DNA of 64,000 bases, taken from positions 66,261,053 to 66,325,052 of the forward strand of contig CM060732.1 in NCBI GenBank assembly GCA_030704615.1, read 5' to 3'. Below are positions 35,415 through 46,093 of this stretch, in pieces. The stretch's first letter is position 1, and every line of letters begins with the position of its first letter. This DNA is from Takakia lepidozioides (lineage: Eukaryota; Streptophyta; Takakiopsida; Takakiales; Takakiaceae). The notes beneath the pieces are model-generated. The model was given only the letters and a program-made list of their open reading frames with translations, was not told the origin of the DNA and did not search any database. The position numbers were made by a program, and so were the translations under genes.

Positions 35415-37880
35415 TTAACTCCGCCACGAACCCCTGTCATAACCACCCCCATATCCCCCTGACTCTTCTGGTCGATCTGCCTGACATCTATGGCACGCTC
35501 TGTTCCTGGAGAAGTTGTGGAAGTCACACCTGCCACCCAATTCAACAGTGTTGCTCAGATCCACGCGGTCATCAACAACATACGAAAATGAATGAACACC
35601 CAACCTATACTATCAACCCTACACACTAATGGGTGAAGGAGCTTTAATTCCCGCATTAATTTCTTGGAATAGTTAGCACATTCTCGTTTGAGATCAACTG
35701 CCATAGAGGGTGCAAATACCATACTTCATAAAGCCAAACTTGGCGGCTGACTTGAACAATACCCCTAATTAATCCAAACTCAGTGTGCTCATAGATTTTT
35801 TTTAGCTGGGGCAGCTCAACCAAACTGATCACACAAGGGGCATATTGATCAGAATTACACTGGTTGAAAAACAACAGTGGCCAACCACTACATCCGCATT
35901 AAAAACACAGCCATCATTATAATCAGGACAAGCAAGGCGAACGAAAGACTTGCAGAAGTCTTACTTGGGGCACATCCAGTCTCCAGGCTTCATCGCACTG
36001 TCCCCTCCCCCTGCGGCGGTCGTCTTGTTCCTCTGGATGTTATCATAGAACGAGCCCCTCGGGTAGGTCCTGGTGAATGACGCAGGAGGATTGTCACCAT
36101 ATTGCTCTTCTACGAGGCGATCTGCCAGACTCTTTCTTGGCTTCTCCTCACTGTCATCACCTCCAGGCACAGGTGGAAATCGGGAAACTGGGGCTCGGTC
36201 CGAGTCGTCACTGCCAGGCACAGGTGGAAACCTGGAAGGTGGTGAAGATCGCTGGGAGTAGTCGCTCCCAGGCACAGGTGGGAACCTGGAAACTGGAGAT
36301 CTGTCGGCATCGTCACTCCCAGGCACAGGTGGAAACCTAGAGGTCGGAGTCGACCGCTGGTAGTCGCTCCCAGGAACAGGTGGGAACCTGGAAGTTGGAG
36401 ATGATCTGTCATAGTCGTCACTAGGAACGGGTGGAATCCTGGAAGTTGGAGCCGATCGCTGGGAATAGTCACTCCCAGGCACGGGTGGAAACCTGGACGG
36501 TGGAGGTCTGTCGTCGTCGTCGCTCCCGGGTACAGGTGGGAACCTGGAAGCTGGAGAAGATCGCTGGCTGTAGTCACTCCCAGGCACAGGTGGAAACCTG
36601 GACGCTGGAGGTCTGTCGCTGTCATCACTTCCCGGCACAGGTGGGAACCTGGACGTGGGAGAGGAACGCTGGTTGTTGTCAGTGCCAGGGACAGGAGGGA
36701 ACCTCGATACTGGAGGTCTGTCAGCTCCATCGCTTCCAGGCACAGGCGGGAACCTCGACGGAGAAGAACGCTGGTAGTTGTCATTCCCAGGCACTGGTGG
36801 AAACCTTGACACTGGAGCAGGCCGGTCCTCAGGTACAGGGTGTGGAAATCTAGGCTTGGGTGGCTCAGTGTCGTCACCTGTCGGCAGAGGTGGAAATGGC
36901 CTGGGAGAGGGTGAGTTGTCGGTCCCAGGTACAGGATGTGGGAACCTAGCCTTTGGTGGCTCATAGTCGTTGCCTGTTGGTACGGGTGGAAACGGCCTGG
37001 GAGCTGGAGAGGGCGAGTAGTCCGTCCCAGGAACAGGATGCGGGAACCTGGGCTTTGGCGGATCAGTGCTGTCACCTGTAGGCAAGGGTGGAAACGGCCT
37101 ATTGAGAACGCTATCCGGATCATCTCTCCTAGACATTCCCTGATCCATTTGTCTCCTCCTCCTCCTCCTCTCTGCTTTATCATAGAAAGACCCTGGAGGG
37201 TAGCTCCTTTCCCAAGTGGTCGGCTTGTTCTCTCCGTAGTGCTCCTCCACCATTTCATCTGCGAGACTTTTTTTTTCTGGCTCCTTCTTCGGCATCTTAG
37301 AATAATATATGAAAGGCTCGTATGGTCGAGTATCGCCAGGCCGAATTCCCCAATCAGGATCCCCATACTTCTTCACCCGTCTTGGAGGTATGTATTCCCT
37401 TCCTTCTTTAATGCAAAGGGCCTCATTAAGATGCCTAAGGTCCAGTTCTTTGGCTTCAATTTCCTCTTTCAAGGTGGTAATTAACGCTCTCAGCTCTTCC
37501 TGTGTTTCAGCTCTTTCAGCTCTTCCGATTTCAGGCTCCTCTTTAGATTCTGCAACAGTGGAGACAGACGACTCAGACACCACCTCGTTCGTCACTGACA
37601 CTGCAGACACAATCTCGTCCTTGCCTTCCCCCTCTTTCACCTCAGTGACTAACTCTGAGGTCACGCTTTCCGTTGTCACTGAAACTTCAGACACAACCTC
37701 GTCTGTGAATGAGGCTTCCACAAATTCTTCCTTAACTGACTCTTCTTTTAGCTCAGACTCGTCGGTGGGTGACACTTCCGAGGGACCATAGCCAACCGTT
37801 TCCACAGAGAGAGCCCTGGAACTCGGAAACAAAAGACCTCTCCCATATCTCCAAGAATATCCCAGGCGGAAGCCAGACAT
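35415..37880 (-). CDS. RanBP2-type zinc-finger protein, predicted mitochondrial, with long Pro-rich repeat
   Basis: Exons 37880-35965 and 35529-35415 join in frame to 676 residues. The donor splits the Lys of CPK, and the splice completes a single RanBP2-type zinc finger: GDWMCPK, then CDFHNFSRNRACHRC (CX2CX10CX2C). Such fingers bind single-stranded RNA, and plant organelle members act in RNA editing or processing. The start at 37880 is the first Met of the open exon; its Arg-rich, acid-free beginning (MSGFRLGYSWRYGRG) suits a mitochondrial presequence. An acidic Ser/Thr/Val-rich region (about 35-120) and a short coiled coil (about 127-156) follow. A KSLAD-VEE-YG-GSFYD block at about 204 and again at about 582 flanks the Pro repeat. 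The tail is Gly-rich. The exact role is unknown. Confidence 0.85.
36157..37117 (-). repeat. Coding tandem repeat: SRFPPVPG-type units in the zinc-finger gene
   Basis: The minus strand repeats a unit of about 19-23 codons, SRFPPVPGSD plus a linker alternating between YSQRSSPT-like and DDSDRPPV-like versions. About 14 units lie at 36157-36830, so the higher-order period is about 40 residues. At 36830-37117 a related longer unit (RPFPPLPTG, PPKPRFPHPVPG) occurs about three times. Repeat number is likely to vary between individuals. Confidence 0.9.
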
Positions 37881-38375
37881 TGGCCTAAGCGATGTGGATT
37901 TAGGAAACGATTCCCCATGCTGCAAGATATTTAATGAAAAACAGTGTCAGAAGCCCACGAGAGAGCAGACAGGGGCCATGCCATCCAGCCTCTTAAAACC
38001 GTCTACATTGCACCACTTAAAAAGGCATACAGACAGCTAGTAATATAGAGGTCATGTCACATTATGTCGAAGCTGAGGAAAGGAAGCTGAAGATCCTAAT
38101 TCAAGTCACAAGGTACAAGAGAGAAGTACCAGAGACTGCGACCGGCACAACTCCGGAAAGCGGATTCCTGCGATCGGGGAACCTGCGAGGGTCTCAACAG
38201 GTTTAACTTCTTTCTTTCAAAATTTACAAAAAACTAGGAATGTTTAACTTCCCTGGAAAGCAACGGGTTTTCTGGTCCTCCTCACACAGCTAAATATTTA
38301 GAACGAAAGACTTCTGACTGAATAGTAGAGGAATGCAGCACGAGTACAACTAATCAGCTCGCAACCGAGCTATTT

Positions 38376-38409
<34 letters not shown>

Positions 38410-39212
38410 CTAACCAACGCTTTAGTACACCAGAGCAGGACATCAAACAACAATGAAACCTTGCAGATCACCTGTCCGAGACGAGAGCGACGTGGTAAAC
38501 CCCCGCTTAAATACCAGCCTCCTTGAAGGTGTCATTGCCATTCTAGGTGGACTAGCCGAGGTTTTCGAACTCTTCCTTTCCTTCTCCTTCGAGCTCCTTT
38601 GCTCATGCGACAGCCAGCCTACACTGTTGGCGTTCGACTTGGCAACAGAGGTAGACGCGGCTCTCCCCACACAAGCTGTTGAAAACTGGCTCACCGAAAC
38701 CGGGAGTCCTGCAGCCCCTGGGAGGCAGACCTCGAGAGGGGAGGGCCCTCTCATCGCTGCCTGCGCAGCAGATGCAGAGCTCGCAGGGATGGAAGAGATG
38801 GCGGCCGAGGACAGACGCAGCGGGAGAGCCCTCAGAGTGTGCAAGCGGCGGCTGAAGAACCCCATAGCCTTGGCTCGCACACTGTAAAGCGCTCTTATCC
38901 AAAACCCTAACACATCTTACAAATTGTGTGGCTGTGCGAGACGACGGAGATCTAGAACCTTCTTCCATTCTCCATTTTCCGCTTTTTCATCTCTTTTGGG
39001 CTTTCTTGATTATTGCGAGCAAAGGCTTCCTCTCTCTTCCATCCTGTCCGGGTTCGAACTCTCGATCTGTTTCGTGCTTAGAGCTTTCTCTCTCCCGTCT
39101 CTTTGGGTCCCTTGTGAGACTGTACTTCGGACCAGTTTGGACGTTTGCCGTTTTGAGCTTTGACCTCATCACCCCATGGCATCACATAGGCTCCATCGAC
39201 ACCGTATTATAG
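37881..39212. other. Upstream region of the zinc-finger gene; possible alternative first exon
   Basis: An acceptor (TTGCAG, ending at about 37920) lies before the zinc-finger start codon, so the 5' UTR is probably spliced. A minus frame at 38443-38913 has a mitochondrial-looking start (MGFFSRRLHTLRALPLRLSS) and ends in donor-like sites. It could be an upstream exon, but the phase does not join cleanly to the main exon. A GA run sits at 38373-38409. Confidence 0.4.
38373..38409 (+). repeat. (GA)n microsatellite
   Basis: GA run with one interruption, within the likely first intron or promoter of the zinc-finger gene. On that gene's strand it is a CT-rich tract. Confidence 0.9.
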
Positions 39213-39836
39213 AGGAATATGGTATTACCTTTGTGAAGGTATTCTGAGAGTATTTCTAAACCCAGGAATTTCTCTTTCCGCACGTGTAGAATGATACCTT
39301 CGTCTTTCTCAGCGTGGCTGCGAGGTCAATAGAGCTCATCGCTGGTGATCTTGAGAGCTAAGAAGCCCACAATTCTCACAGAGTTCGTTGCGCTGGACTC
39401 GACTTAGCTCTGAATTTTCAACTGCGGACTCGTAGACACTCAGATCGACAATGGGAAGTAAAAAATGGAGAAGGAAGGCACATAATGAAGTTGCGGGCCA
39501 TTTCTTACAACGGTATGCAGATCCGAGAACAGGAAGAAAGAGGGAGAAATAGAGGAAAAGAAATTCATCACAGCAAACAAGCAGCAATCGCCGTACGACG
39601 AAGTTTTCCGTCCCTTTCCAGAAGCCGCCACACCCAAAGTCCTGTCTTCTTGCAGTGAATGAGAGGGGAGCCTCACATCATTCCGCAGATTAGCGCGTCA
39701 TCTGTTGGAGCTGAAATCTCCATCCAATTTGATAATGCCGGGCCCAAGGCCCCTGGCAACGATGACTTCAACGGTTCCCCAGCCTCCGGGTGTACCGGAG
39801 CAAGGTGTGGACATGAAAATCCTGCGCACTTATCCG
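39213..39836 (+). repeat. PPR 5' block, copy 1 (leader and first codons)
   Basis: This stretch of about 620 bases, from ATGGTATTACCTTTGTGAAG to GCGCACTTATCC, matches 48490-49115 almost throughout with a few short indels. Here it directly precedes and enters the PPR gene, so it is probably that gene's promoter, 5' UTR and first codons. Confidence 0.9.
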
Positions 39837-42490
39837 GCTATTGCATGCATCATACTGAGGGGGTTATGGGTGCAGATTAATCCTAGAGGACTGGATTTCA
39901 GGCACCAGAGTACCAACAAGGCACTGTGGAGTAATAACTACAAGAAACCTATACGGGTAGATGATCAACTGGAAGTGGCAGCAGCACAGGTGCTTCAATC
40001 AGGAACCTCCATGATAACAACTGCTTCTGAACGAGGGCAAAGAGAGGGAGTTCACAAAAACTCTTTTGGCTCTGGTGAGGATGTGAGGACACTATGCAAG
40101 GCAGGAAAACTGACAGAGGCACTGCACATTCTGAATCAAGGAGGCATTTTGGCAAACTCAAGTACTTATGTCTGTCTCTTACAGGAGTGCATCAAGATGA
40201 AAGGCCTAGCAGAGGGAAAGAAGGTGCACGCCCACATCTTGGAAAGTGGATTCAAGCCAAACATCTTCTTACAAAACACCCTCATCAACATGTATGCCAA
40301 GTGCGGGAGTGTTGTGGATGCACGCCTAGTGTTTGACAAAATGCCTGCACGAAATATTTTTACATGGACTATAATGATGACAGGATATGCCAAGCATGGG
40401 TATGGTAGTGGGGCCTTTGAGATTTATGAGCGAATGAGACAGGAAGGGGTGATGATTGACCAAGTCACTTTTGTTTGGATTCTCAATGCGTGTGCCGGCC
40501 TGGCCGACCTGGAAAAGGGCAGAGATGTACACGCTCAGATCATCAAAGCTGGAATTGAATCAAGTATCATTCTGGACACTGCACTTGTGGCCATGTATGC
40601 CAAATGTGGGAGCATAAAAATGCAAGCCGAGTGTTTGACAACATGGCTCAAAGGAGTGTGGTCTCATGGAATGCGATGATTGCAGGATATGCCCAGCATG
40701 GGTGTGGTAGGGAGGCTCTAGAGATCTATGAGCGTATGGTACTGGAAAGGGTGACACCTGACAAGGTTACCTTCATCTGCATTCTCAATGCATGTGCTAG
40801 CATTGGAGCCCTAGACAAGGGCAAAGAGGTCCATGCTGACGTCATTGAGGCTGGGATTGTACCAGATATCATTCTGGAGAATACCCTTGTTGACATGTAT
40901 GCCAAATGTGGGGACATAAAGGATGCGAGTCAAGTGTTCCACAGTATGTCTCAACGAGATGTGATCTCATGGTACACGATGATTGCCGGATATGCAAAAC
41001 ACAGGTGTGGTGGGGAGGCTTTGGAGAGCTTCAAGCAAATGGTACTGGAAGGGGTGAGGCCCAACAATGTTACGTACATTTCCGTTCTCAATGCATGTGG
41101 CAGCCTTGCAGCCCTGGAAAAGGGCCAAGAGGTGCACGCTGACTTCATCAAAGCTGGAATTGTGCCAAATATCATTCTTTACACTGCACTTATTGCTATA
41201 TATGCCAAATGCGGGAGTGTGAAGTATGCTAATCAAGTGTTTAATAGTATGGGTGAACGAGATATTGTCTCGTGGAATGGGATGATTGCAGGATACGCTC
41301 AGCATGGGTGCGGTAGGGAGGCTTTGGAGACCTGTGAGCAAATGTTACAGGAAGAAGTGATGCCCGACCAGGTCATGTTCATTTGCGTTCTGAATGCTTG
41401 TGCCAGCCTGGCAGCCCTAGACAAGGGCAAAGAGATCCAGATTGACATCATCAAAGCTGGAATCGTGCCAAATGTCCTCCTGCAGAATGCCCTTGTGGAC
41501 ATGTTTGCCAGATGTGGGAATATAAAGGATGCGCGCCAAGTATTTGAGAATATGCCTCAACGAGATGTTGTCTCATGGAACGCAATGATCGCAGGGTATG
41601 CCCAGCATGGGTGTGATGAAGAGGCCCTTCAACTATTCAAACAAATGCAACAGGAAGGTTTTAAGCCGAATGGTATCACCTTTATATCTCTTCTTTCTGC
41701 TTGTAGCCATGTGGGCCTAGTGGATGAAGCCCGTCACTACTTTGATTCCATGAGTCGAGATCATGACCTCACTCCTACAGTCAAACATTTTGGCTGCATG
41801 GTTGACCTTCTTGGCCGTGCAGGGCAATTGGATGAGGCACATGATTTCATCATAAAGATGCCAGTAAAGCCAAACACTGCAGTGTGGGGGGCCTTGCTTG
41901 GTGCCTGCAAAATTCATGGCAATGTGGAGGTGGCAGAGCATGCAGCAACATGCCTTCTCAAGTGGGATGCTGAGGATGCTGCAACTTATGTGCTGCTATC
42001 AAACATCTATGCTGCAGCTGGCAGGTGAGAAGACACTGCAAAGGTGAGAAAGATGATGAATGTCAAAGGTATCAGACAGGAGCCTGGTCGCTCCTGCATT
42101 GAGGTCGACAATAGGATGCATACATTTGTGGTACACGATAAATTGCATCCACAAATTGAGGAAATCCATGCCAAGCTAAGGAAATTGTCTGAGCAGATGA
42201 AGGCAGCTGGGTACGTGCCTGACACACACTATGTATTGTATGATGCGGAGGAGCAGCAGAAAGAATTTTCACTTTGCCACCACAGTGAGAAGCTGGCCAT
42301 TGCCTTTGGGCTCATCAGCACACCCCCTGGGAGACCTCTTCGTCTTATCAATATCCTTAGGGTGTGTGGCAACTGCCACACAGCCACCAAGTTCATCTCA
42401 AAGATTGTTGAGCGATCAATTGTTGTGCGGGATGCCAACCGCTTTCATCACTTTCAAGATGGGGCTTGTTCTTGCAGGGATTACTGGTGA
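39705..42490 (+). pseudogene. PPR-DYW gene, copy 1, disabled by one frameshift and one nonsense codon
   Basis: PLS-class pentatricopeptide repeat protein; such proteins bind organelle RNA, and the DYW domain is the C-to-U editing deaminase. The frame from 39705 enters repeats of about 101 residues per P-L-S triplet (five L motifs of the type VHADIIKAGIVPDI, MYAKCG). At about 40618 one base is missing (ATAAAAATGCAAG where ATAAAGGATGC-type is expected), moving the reading to the frame from 40604. That frame runs to a TGA at 42026-42028 where related proteins have Trp (AAAGR then [10 protein letters not shown]). Beyond it the E+ and DYW parts are intact to 42490: [20 protein letters not shown], and a terminal CRDYW. 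Two simple lesions in otherwise clean sequence point to recent loss, or to assembly errors. Confidence 0.9.
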
Positions 42491-44294
42491 AACGAGCAAC
42501 ATTCATGAAAGAGTCTGTTGTTTAGTGGTTATGTAAAGAGTGAAGTGGAAACTGTGGCCTCACAAGATTGAAAAAGACGCTGCAATGTGCAACCTAGCCG
42601 AGCCTAGTTCTGAGGTGCAAAGATCTATCCATATTTTTTGATGCCGGATCGAGGCATGGATGGAGTTGGACCAGATAAACTCAAGAGACCATGGATGAAT
42701 AGCTGTACAAGAAACCTGAGTGGGTGGATGGTCATTTGGAGAAGCTGGATGCAGCTAGGGGTCAGTATCATGAAATGCCAGAGATGGAGCTTTCTTCACA
42801 CTGCATTCGTGCAGGCACTTTGGCACGCAGGGCTCTTTCCACAGGCTTTTTACTGCTAGGGCTCATGAAGATTGTTTTATGCCACCGGTATCATCATTGT
42901 TCCAGGCTCAGTATTTTCTCTTTCTTCACTGTGGTCAGCATTGCACAGCCCAAGTCGTGCCACCCTACCCTCCCTAGAACCTCTCTCGCCATCGATCCTA
43001 CAACCCCAACAACAAAGTAAGTATTGGTAATTGTTATTGTTAGTAATTGTTATTTCAGTACTTATGTTTTCTCTCTTGGTAAGTTTTCCAAGTTTTGTGA
43101 GGAAGTTAATCCTTGTAATTGGAAAGTCTGTCCATATCAGTGTTGGGTTCAAAACTTCATATCCAGTTTTACGTAGGCATGCTGGACTACCTGTCTACAT
43201 CCAATGGTTCCCTTCTCTCTGGCTCGTGTCCGGCTCTCTCCACCTCTATCTCTTCCTCCCTAGCTTCGTACTCCATCGTCAAGAATTGGAGTGGGTTTAG
43301 AGTTTAGACTCACAAGGATGGACACAGCTCACGAAGGATGGTGCAACTGAGAATTGAGAGGAGATCATGGCAAGGGGACGGATTTGAATTAAAAAGGTGA
43401 CGACAGGGGAGGATGGAGATGGTGTGGAGATGGTCACTGCCTACTGCCATGTGGGAGCTGTGAGGTTGCAAGGTTAGTGATATAGTGCATAGTCACTACA
43501 TATCACTATGAGATACGTTATCTTATGATGAGCTTATTGCCACAACCTTAGCTGGTCGGAGTCCCAAAAAATGAGGCCATGCAAAGGTATGAGACTGGTG
43601 AGGACAGCAGGGATGAGAGCACGGCAAGCAGACGGATTTGGTTTTGAAAACAGGTGACGACGGGGTGATGATGGAGATGGGGGATCGCAGACGTAGCACT
43701 ACTGTGAACACTGTCTACTGCCCTGTCTGATGAGTGTGGAAGTGACTCACTGATTACGACGTACGTAGAGATCACAAATGTACTAGCAACAGGACTCCCA
43801 ATAGATTTACAGAGATTGACGCCTGTGTTTGGAGTAAGCTTATACAGGCATGATGAAACTGGTTAGTTAGGCACTATTACACGTGAGTCAGTGAAGGATG
43901 AGATCAGATCTGAAGAACCAGCTAGTGACTGATGTACTAATCAATCACCAAATGGTAGGATATGAATGTAGGCAGAATAGAGTGTGCAATCAGAAGCCGT
44001 AATAGAGACAGAGGTCTATGCCATGGTATTGTTGACTGAACAGGGTGTCGACCAGAAGGTTGATAAGGTATTCCAGGATGACGCGCGGCACACAAAATTA
44101 CACAACATGGAGTTCACCTGTGCAGCTCAGATAAATCACATATACAAAGTTGTAAATGAGATCAGTGGTGGTGTGCTGATGATATTTCCTCTTCCGCTGC
44201 AGTATTATTAGCATGCTGTGATCTAACTGGTGAAAGAGGGATGCGCACAGGTCCAATTTCACCTACATTTCTTTGTAGATTGTTCCAAAGTTTA
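42491..44294. other. Noncoding stretch with an imperfect direct repeat
   Basis: No gene is recognised. About 43333-43470 and 43593-43735 share GGACGGATTTG or CAGACGGATTTG, followed by GGTGACGAC and GGATGGAGATGG-like words, then CTGCCTACTGCC or CTGTCTACTGCC. This indicates an old duplication with a spacing of about 260 bases. Confidence 0.5.
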
Positions 44295-45473
44295 TCAGTC
44301 TCCAATGGGCCAAATTTCAAAGATCATCAAGAAGCGGATGGAAGGTTGGTACACCATCGAGATTGAGGAGAGTCTCATGAAGTGCTTTCTAGAATTTGTG
44401 TCCTGCCCTGCCAGCATGATTGTGTGAAGCCCCTGCAGCACTTGTTGCATCGATGGCCGGTCCTGACCTCGCTCCGCCAAGCACTGTGCTGCCAGCTGTG
44501 CCACACGCCCTACAGATTGCATAGCTTCGAAGTCCCCAAATCTTACCTTCCCTGAGGACATCATGTACTCCAAACCTTCCACTAAATGGAGGTCAACAAT
44601 AGCGTCTAGCTGCCCCTTCTCTATGTAGGGGATCGCCCAGGATACCAGTGCAAAAACCTCGCCATGTACACCATGTAGTGGTTTTCGAGAGGTGATCAAC
44701 TCCAGCAACACCACCCCAAAGGAGTATATATCACTCTCCATCATTAGTTGACCAGTGCGAACGCACTCCGGGTCGATGTAGCCTACTGTCAAAGGTGTTT
44801 CGATGTCGCCTAGTGACAAAGGTGTTGAAACGATGTGTGGTATCTCTTGATACAATGAAAAACACCCAATTTTTGCAGTGAGTTTTTCATCCAATAGGAT
44901 GCTATGAGTTGTCACATACCTGTGGCAGATGCCGTGAGAGGTATGTAGGTATGCCAAGCCCTCTGCAATCTCAGTTGCAATTCGCAAGCGCTGGCTCCAA
45001 ACCAATTTTAGCCTTTCAGACCCCTTTCCATGCCAGTGGCCAAAGAGGCTACCCTGTGGCATGAACTCATAGACAAGAATTGGGACCTCGCCCTGTAGGC
45101 AGCATCCAAGGAGCTTCAACACATTCCGATGGTTGAAATTTTCGAGTTTCAGCACACCTTCATATTGCTGCAAAGACTTTCTGCTAAGGTCGTCATCATC
45201 CAGTTTCGTTACAGCCACATCCATCCCATTTTCTAGAGTACCTTTGTATACTGTACCCAAAGAGCCCATGCCAAGTATGCGACCACCTGCAAACCTCTCG
45301 GTTGCCCTTTCCATCTCACGGATGGAAAACATGTTCTCTGTACTGGCTGCTACCTCAATCATTGGTTGATGGAATATTTTATCCATCTTTCGTCTTTGTA
45401 GCCATCGGACTGGAAGTTGAAGCCCTGCAAGTTTCACAGCCAACATTCTTAACGCATCAGCTATTGGTAGCAT
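44295..45473 (-). CDS. Receptor-type (WAK-like) pseudokinase
   Basis: A 392-residue open frame of the plant receptor-like kinase family, closest by motif to wall-associated kinases (HRNVLKLLGCCLQGEVPILV). The Gly loop is present (GMGSLG, 68-73). The catalytic residues are not. The VAVK Lys is Thr (VAVT, 89). HRD-K-N reads HRYVTTHS (184-191), so the catalytic Asp is Tyr. DFG reads CFS (204-206). The structural parts VGYIDPE, DIYSFGVVLLELIT and RPSMQQVL are kept, and there is no stop or frameshift. It therefore looks like a maintained pseudokinase rather than random decay. The N-terminus is unsure: a Lys/Arg-rich juxtamembrane stretch (RWLQRRK) suggests a missing upstream exon (possible acceptor near 45428), and no membrane segment is seen here. 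Confidence 0.85.
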   Translation of the reverse strand: MLPIADALRMLAVKLAGLQLPVRWLQRRKMDKIFHQPMIEVAASTENMFSIREMERATERFAGGRILGMGSLGTVYKGTLENGMDVAVTKLDDDDLSRKSLQQYEGVLKLENFNHRNVLKLLGCCLQGEVPILVYEFMPQGSLFGHWHGKGSERLKLVWSQRLRIATEIAEGLAYLHTSHGICHRYVTTHSILLDEKLTAKIGCFSLYQEIPHIVSTPLSLGDIETPLTVGYIDPECVRTGQLMMESDIYSFGVVLLELITSRKPLHGVHGEVFALVSWAIPYIEKGQLDAIVDLHLVEGLEYMMSSGKVRFGDFEAMQSVGRVAQLAAQCLAERGQDRPSMQQVLQGLHTIMLAGQDTNSRKHFMRLSSISMVYQPSIRFLMIFEIWPIGD

Positions 45474-46093
45474 TCAAAGTATACTAAAGACTTGAATCCC
45501 AAGTTGAATTCTGAACTTGTTGCTGGTGCTGAGATTTTGTCGGTCTCTAAACAGTGTCGGACAAGACCAGAAGACTAGCAGATAAAGGAAGTTCTATATC
45601 CTCGGTAGCTGGGAGTATTGACACAACCGAAATAAGCCCATTACCTTTGCGAAAGAGTTTCGAGTCCAGTTGGCGTGTCTTCTCACCTCTTGATTGGTTG
45701 TTGCCGTCTGGTCTGCATGTGAAAAAACAAAGGCACGGGTAATCAGAGATTCCTATGTAACAGAGAAAGTGGGAGCCTCTATGTACCCTGTGAGCTAGCA
45801 CACTCTGGACAAGTCCCACTGAAAGCCCCAGAAGAACCAGTCATGCAGACACAACATCCAATTACTTTTGCAGCTTATTACCAGCAGTAAACAAAGAGAA
45901 ATGTACCTTAAATTCCAGCTAAAGTTGGGTAGCATACATTGGTAGAGAATGAGCAAAATTTAGAAACACTTTAGTCCCAGCAAGCACACAATCAGTAAGT
46001 GATGTTGTCCAAGGTACCTGGATGCATCCATCCACTGCATCACTCCGTCATGGGTCTTGTATGCAAACACGAATGGCTCAATCCAACTATCAG
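45474..46093. other. Spacer between the two kinase genes
   Basis: A minus frame at 45547-45819 could be an upstream exon of the pseudokinase gene but has no recognisable domain. Otherwise nothing is seen. Confidence 0.35.

Noticed and set aside
36110-37366. Minus-strand open frame of 418 codons
   Set aside because: It is a shadow of the Pro-rich coding repeat in the zinc-finger gene; repeats keep alternative frames open.
38453-38887. Plus-strand open frame of 144 codons, and its minus counterpart
   Set aside because: No domain. The minus frame has a presequence-like start but does not splice in phase to the zinc-finger gene, so it is noted only as a possible exon.
40966-41341. Minus-strand frames across the PPR genes
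   Set aside because: They recur at the same position in each repeat unit and are antisense shadows of the PPR repeats.
42026-42028. TGA in PPR copy 1 as a selenocysteine or edited codon
   Set aside because: The sister sequences have Trp (TGG) here, C-to-U editing cannot repair TGA, and no selenocysteine context is expected in land plants.
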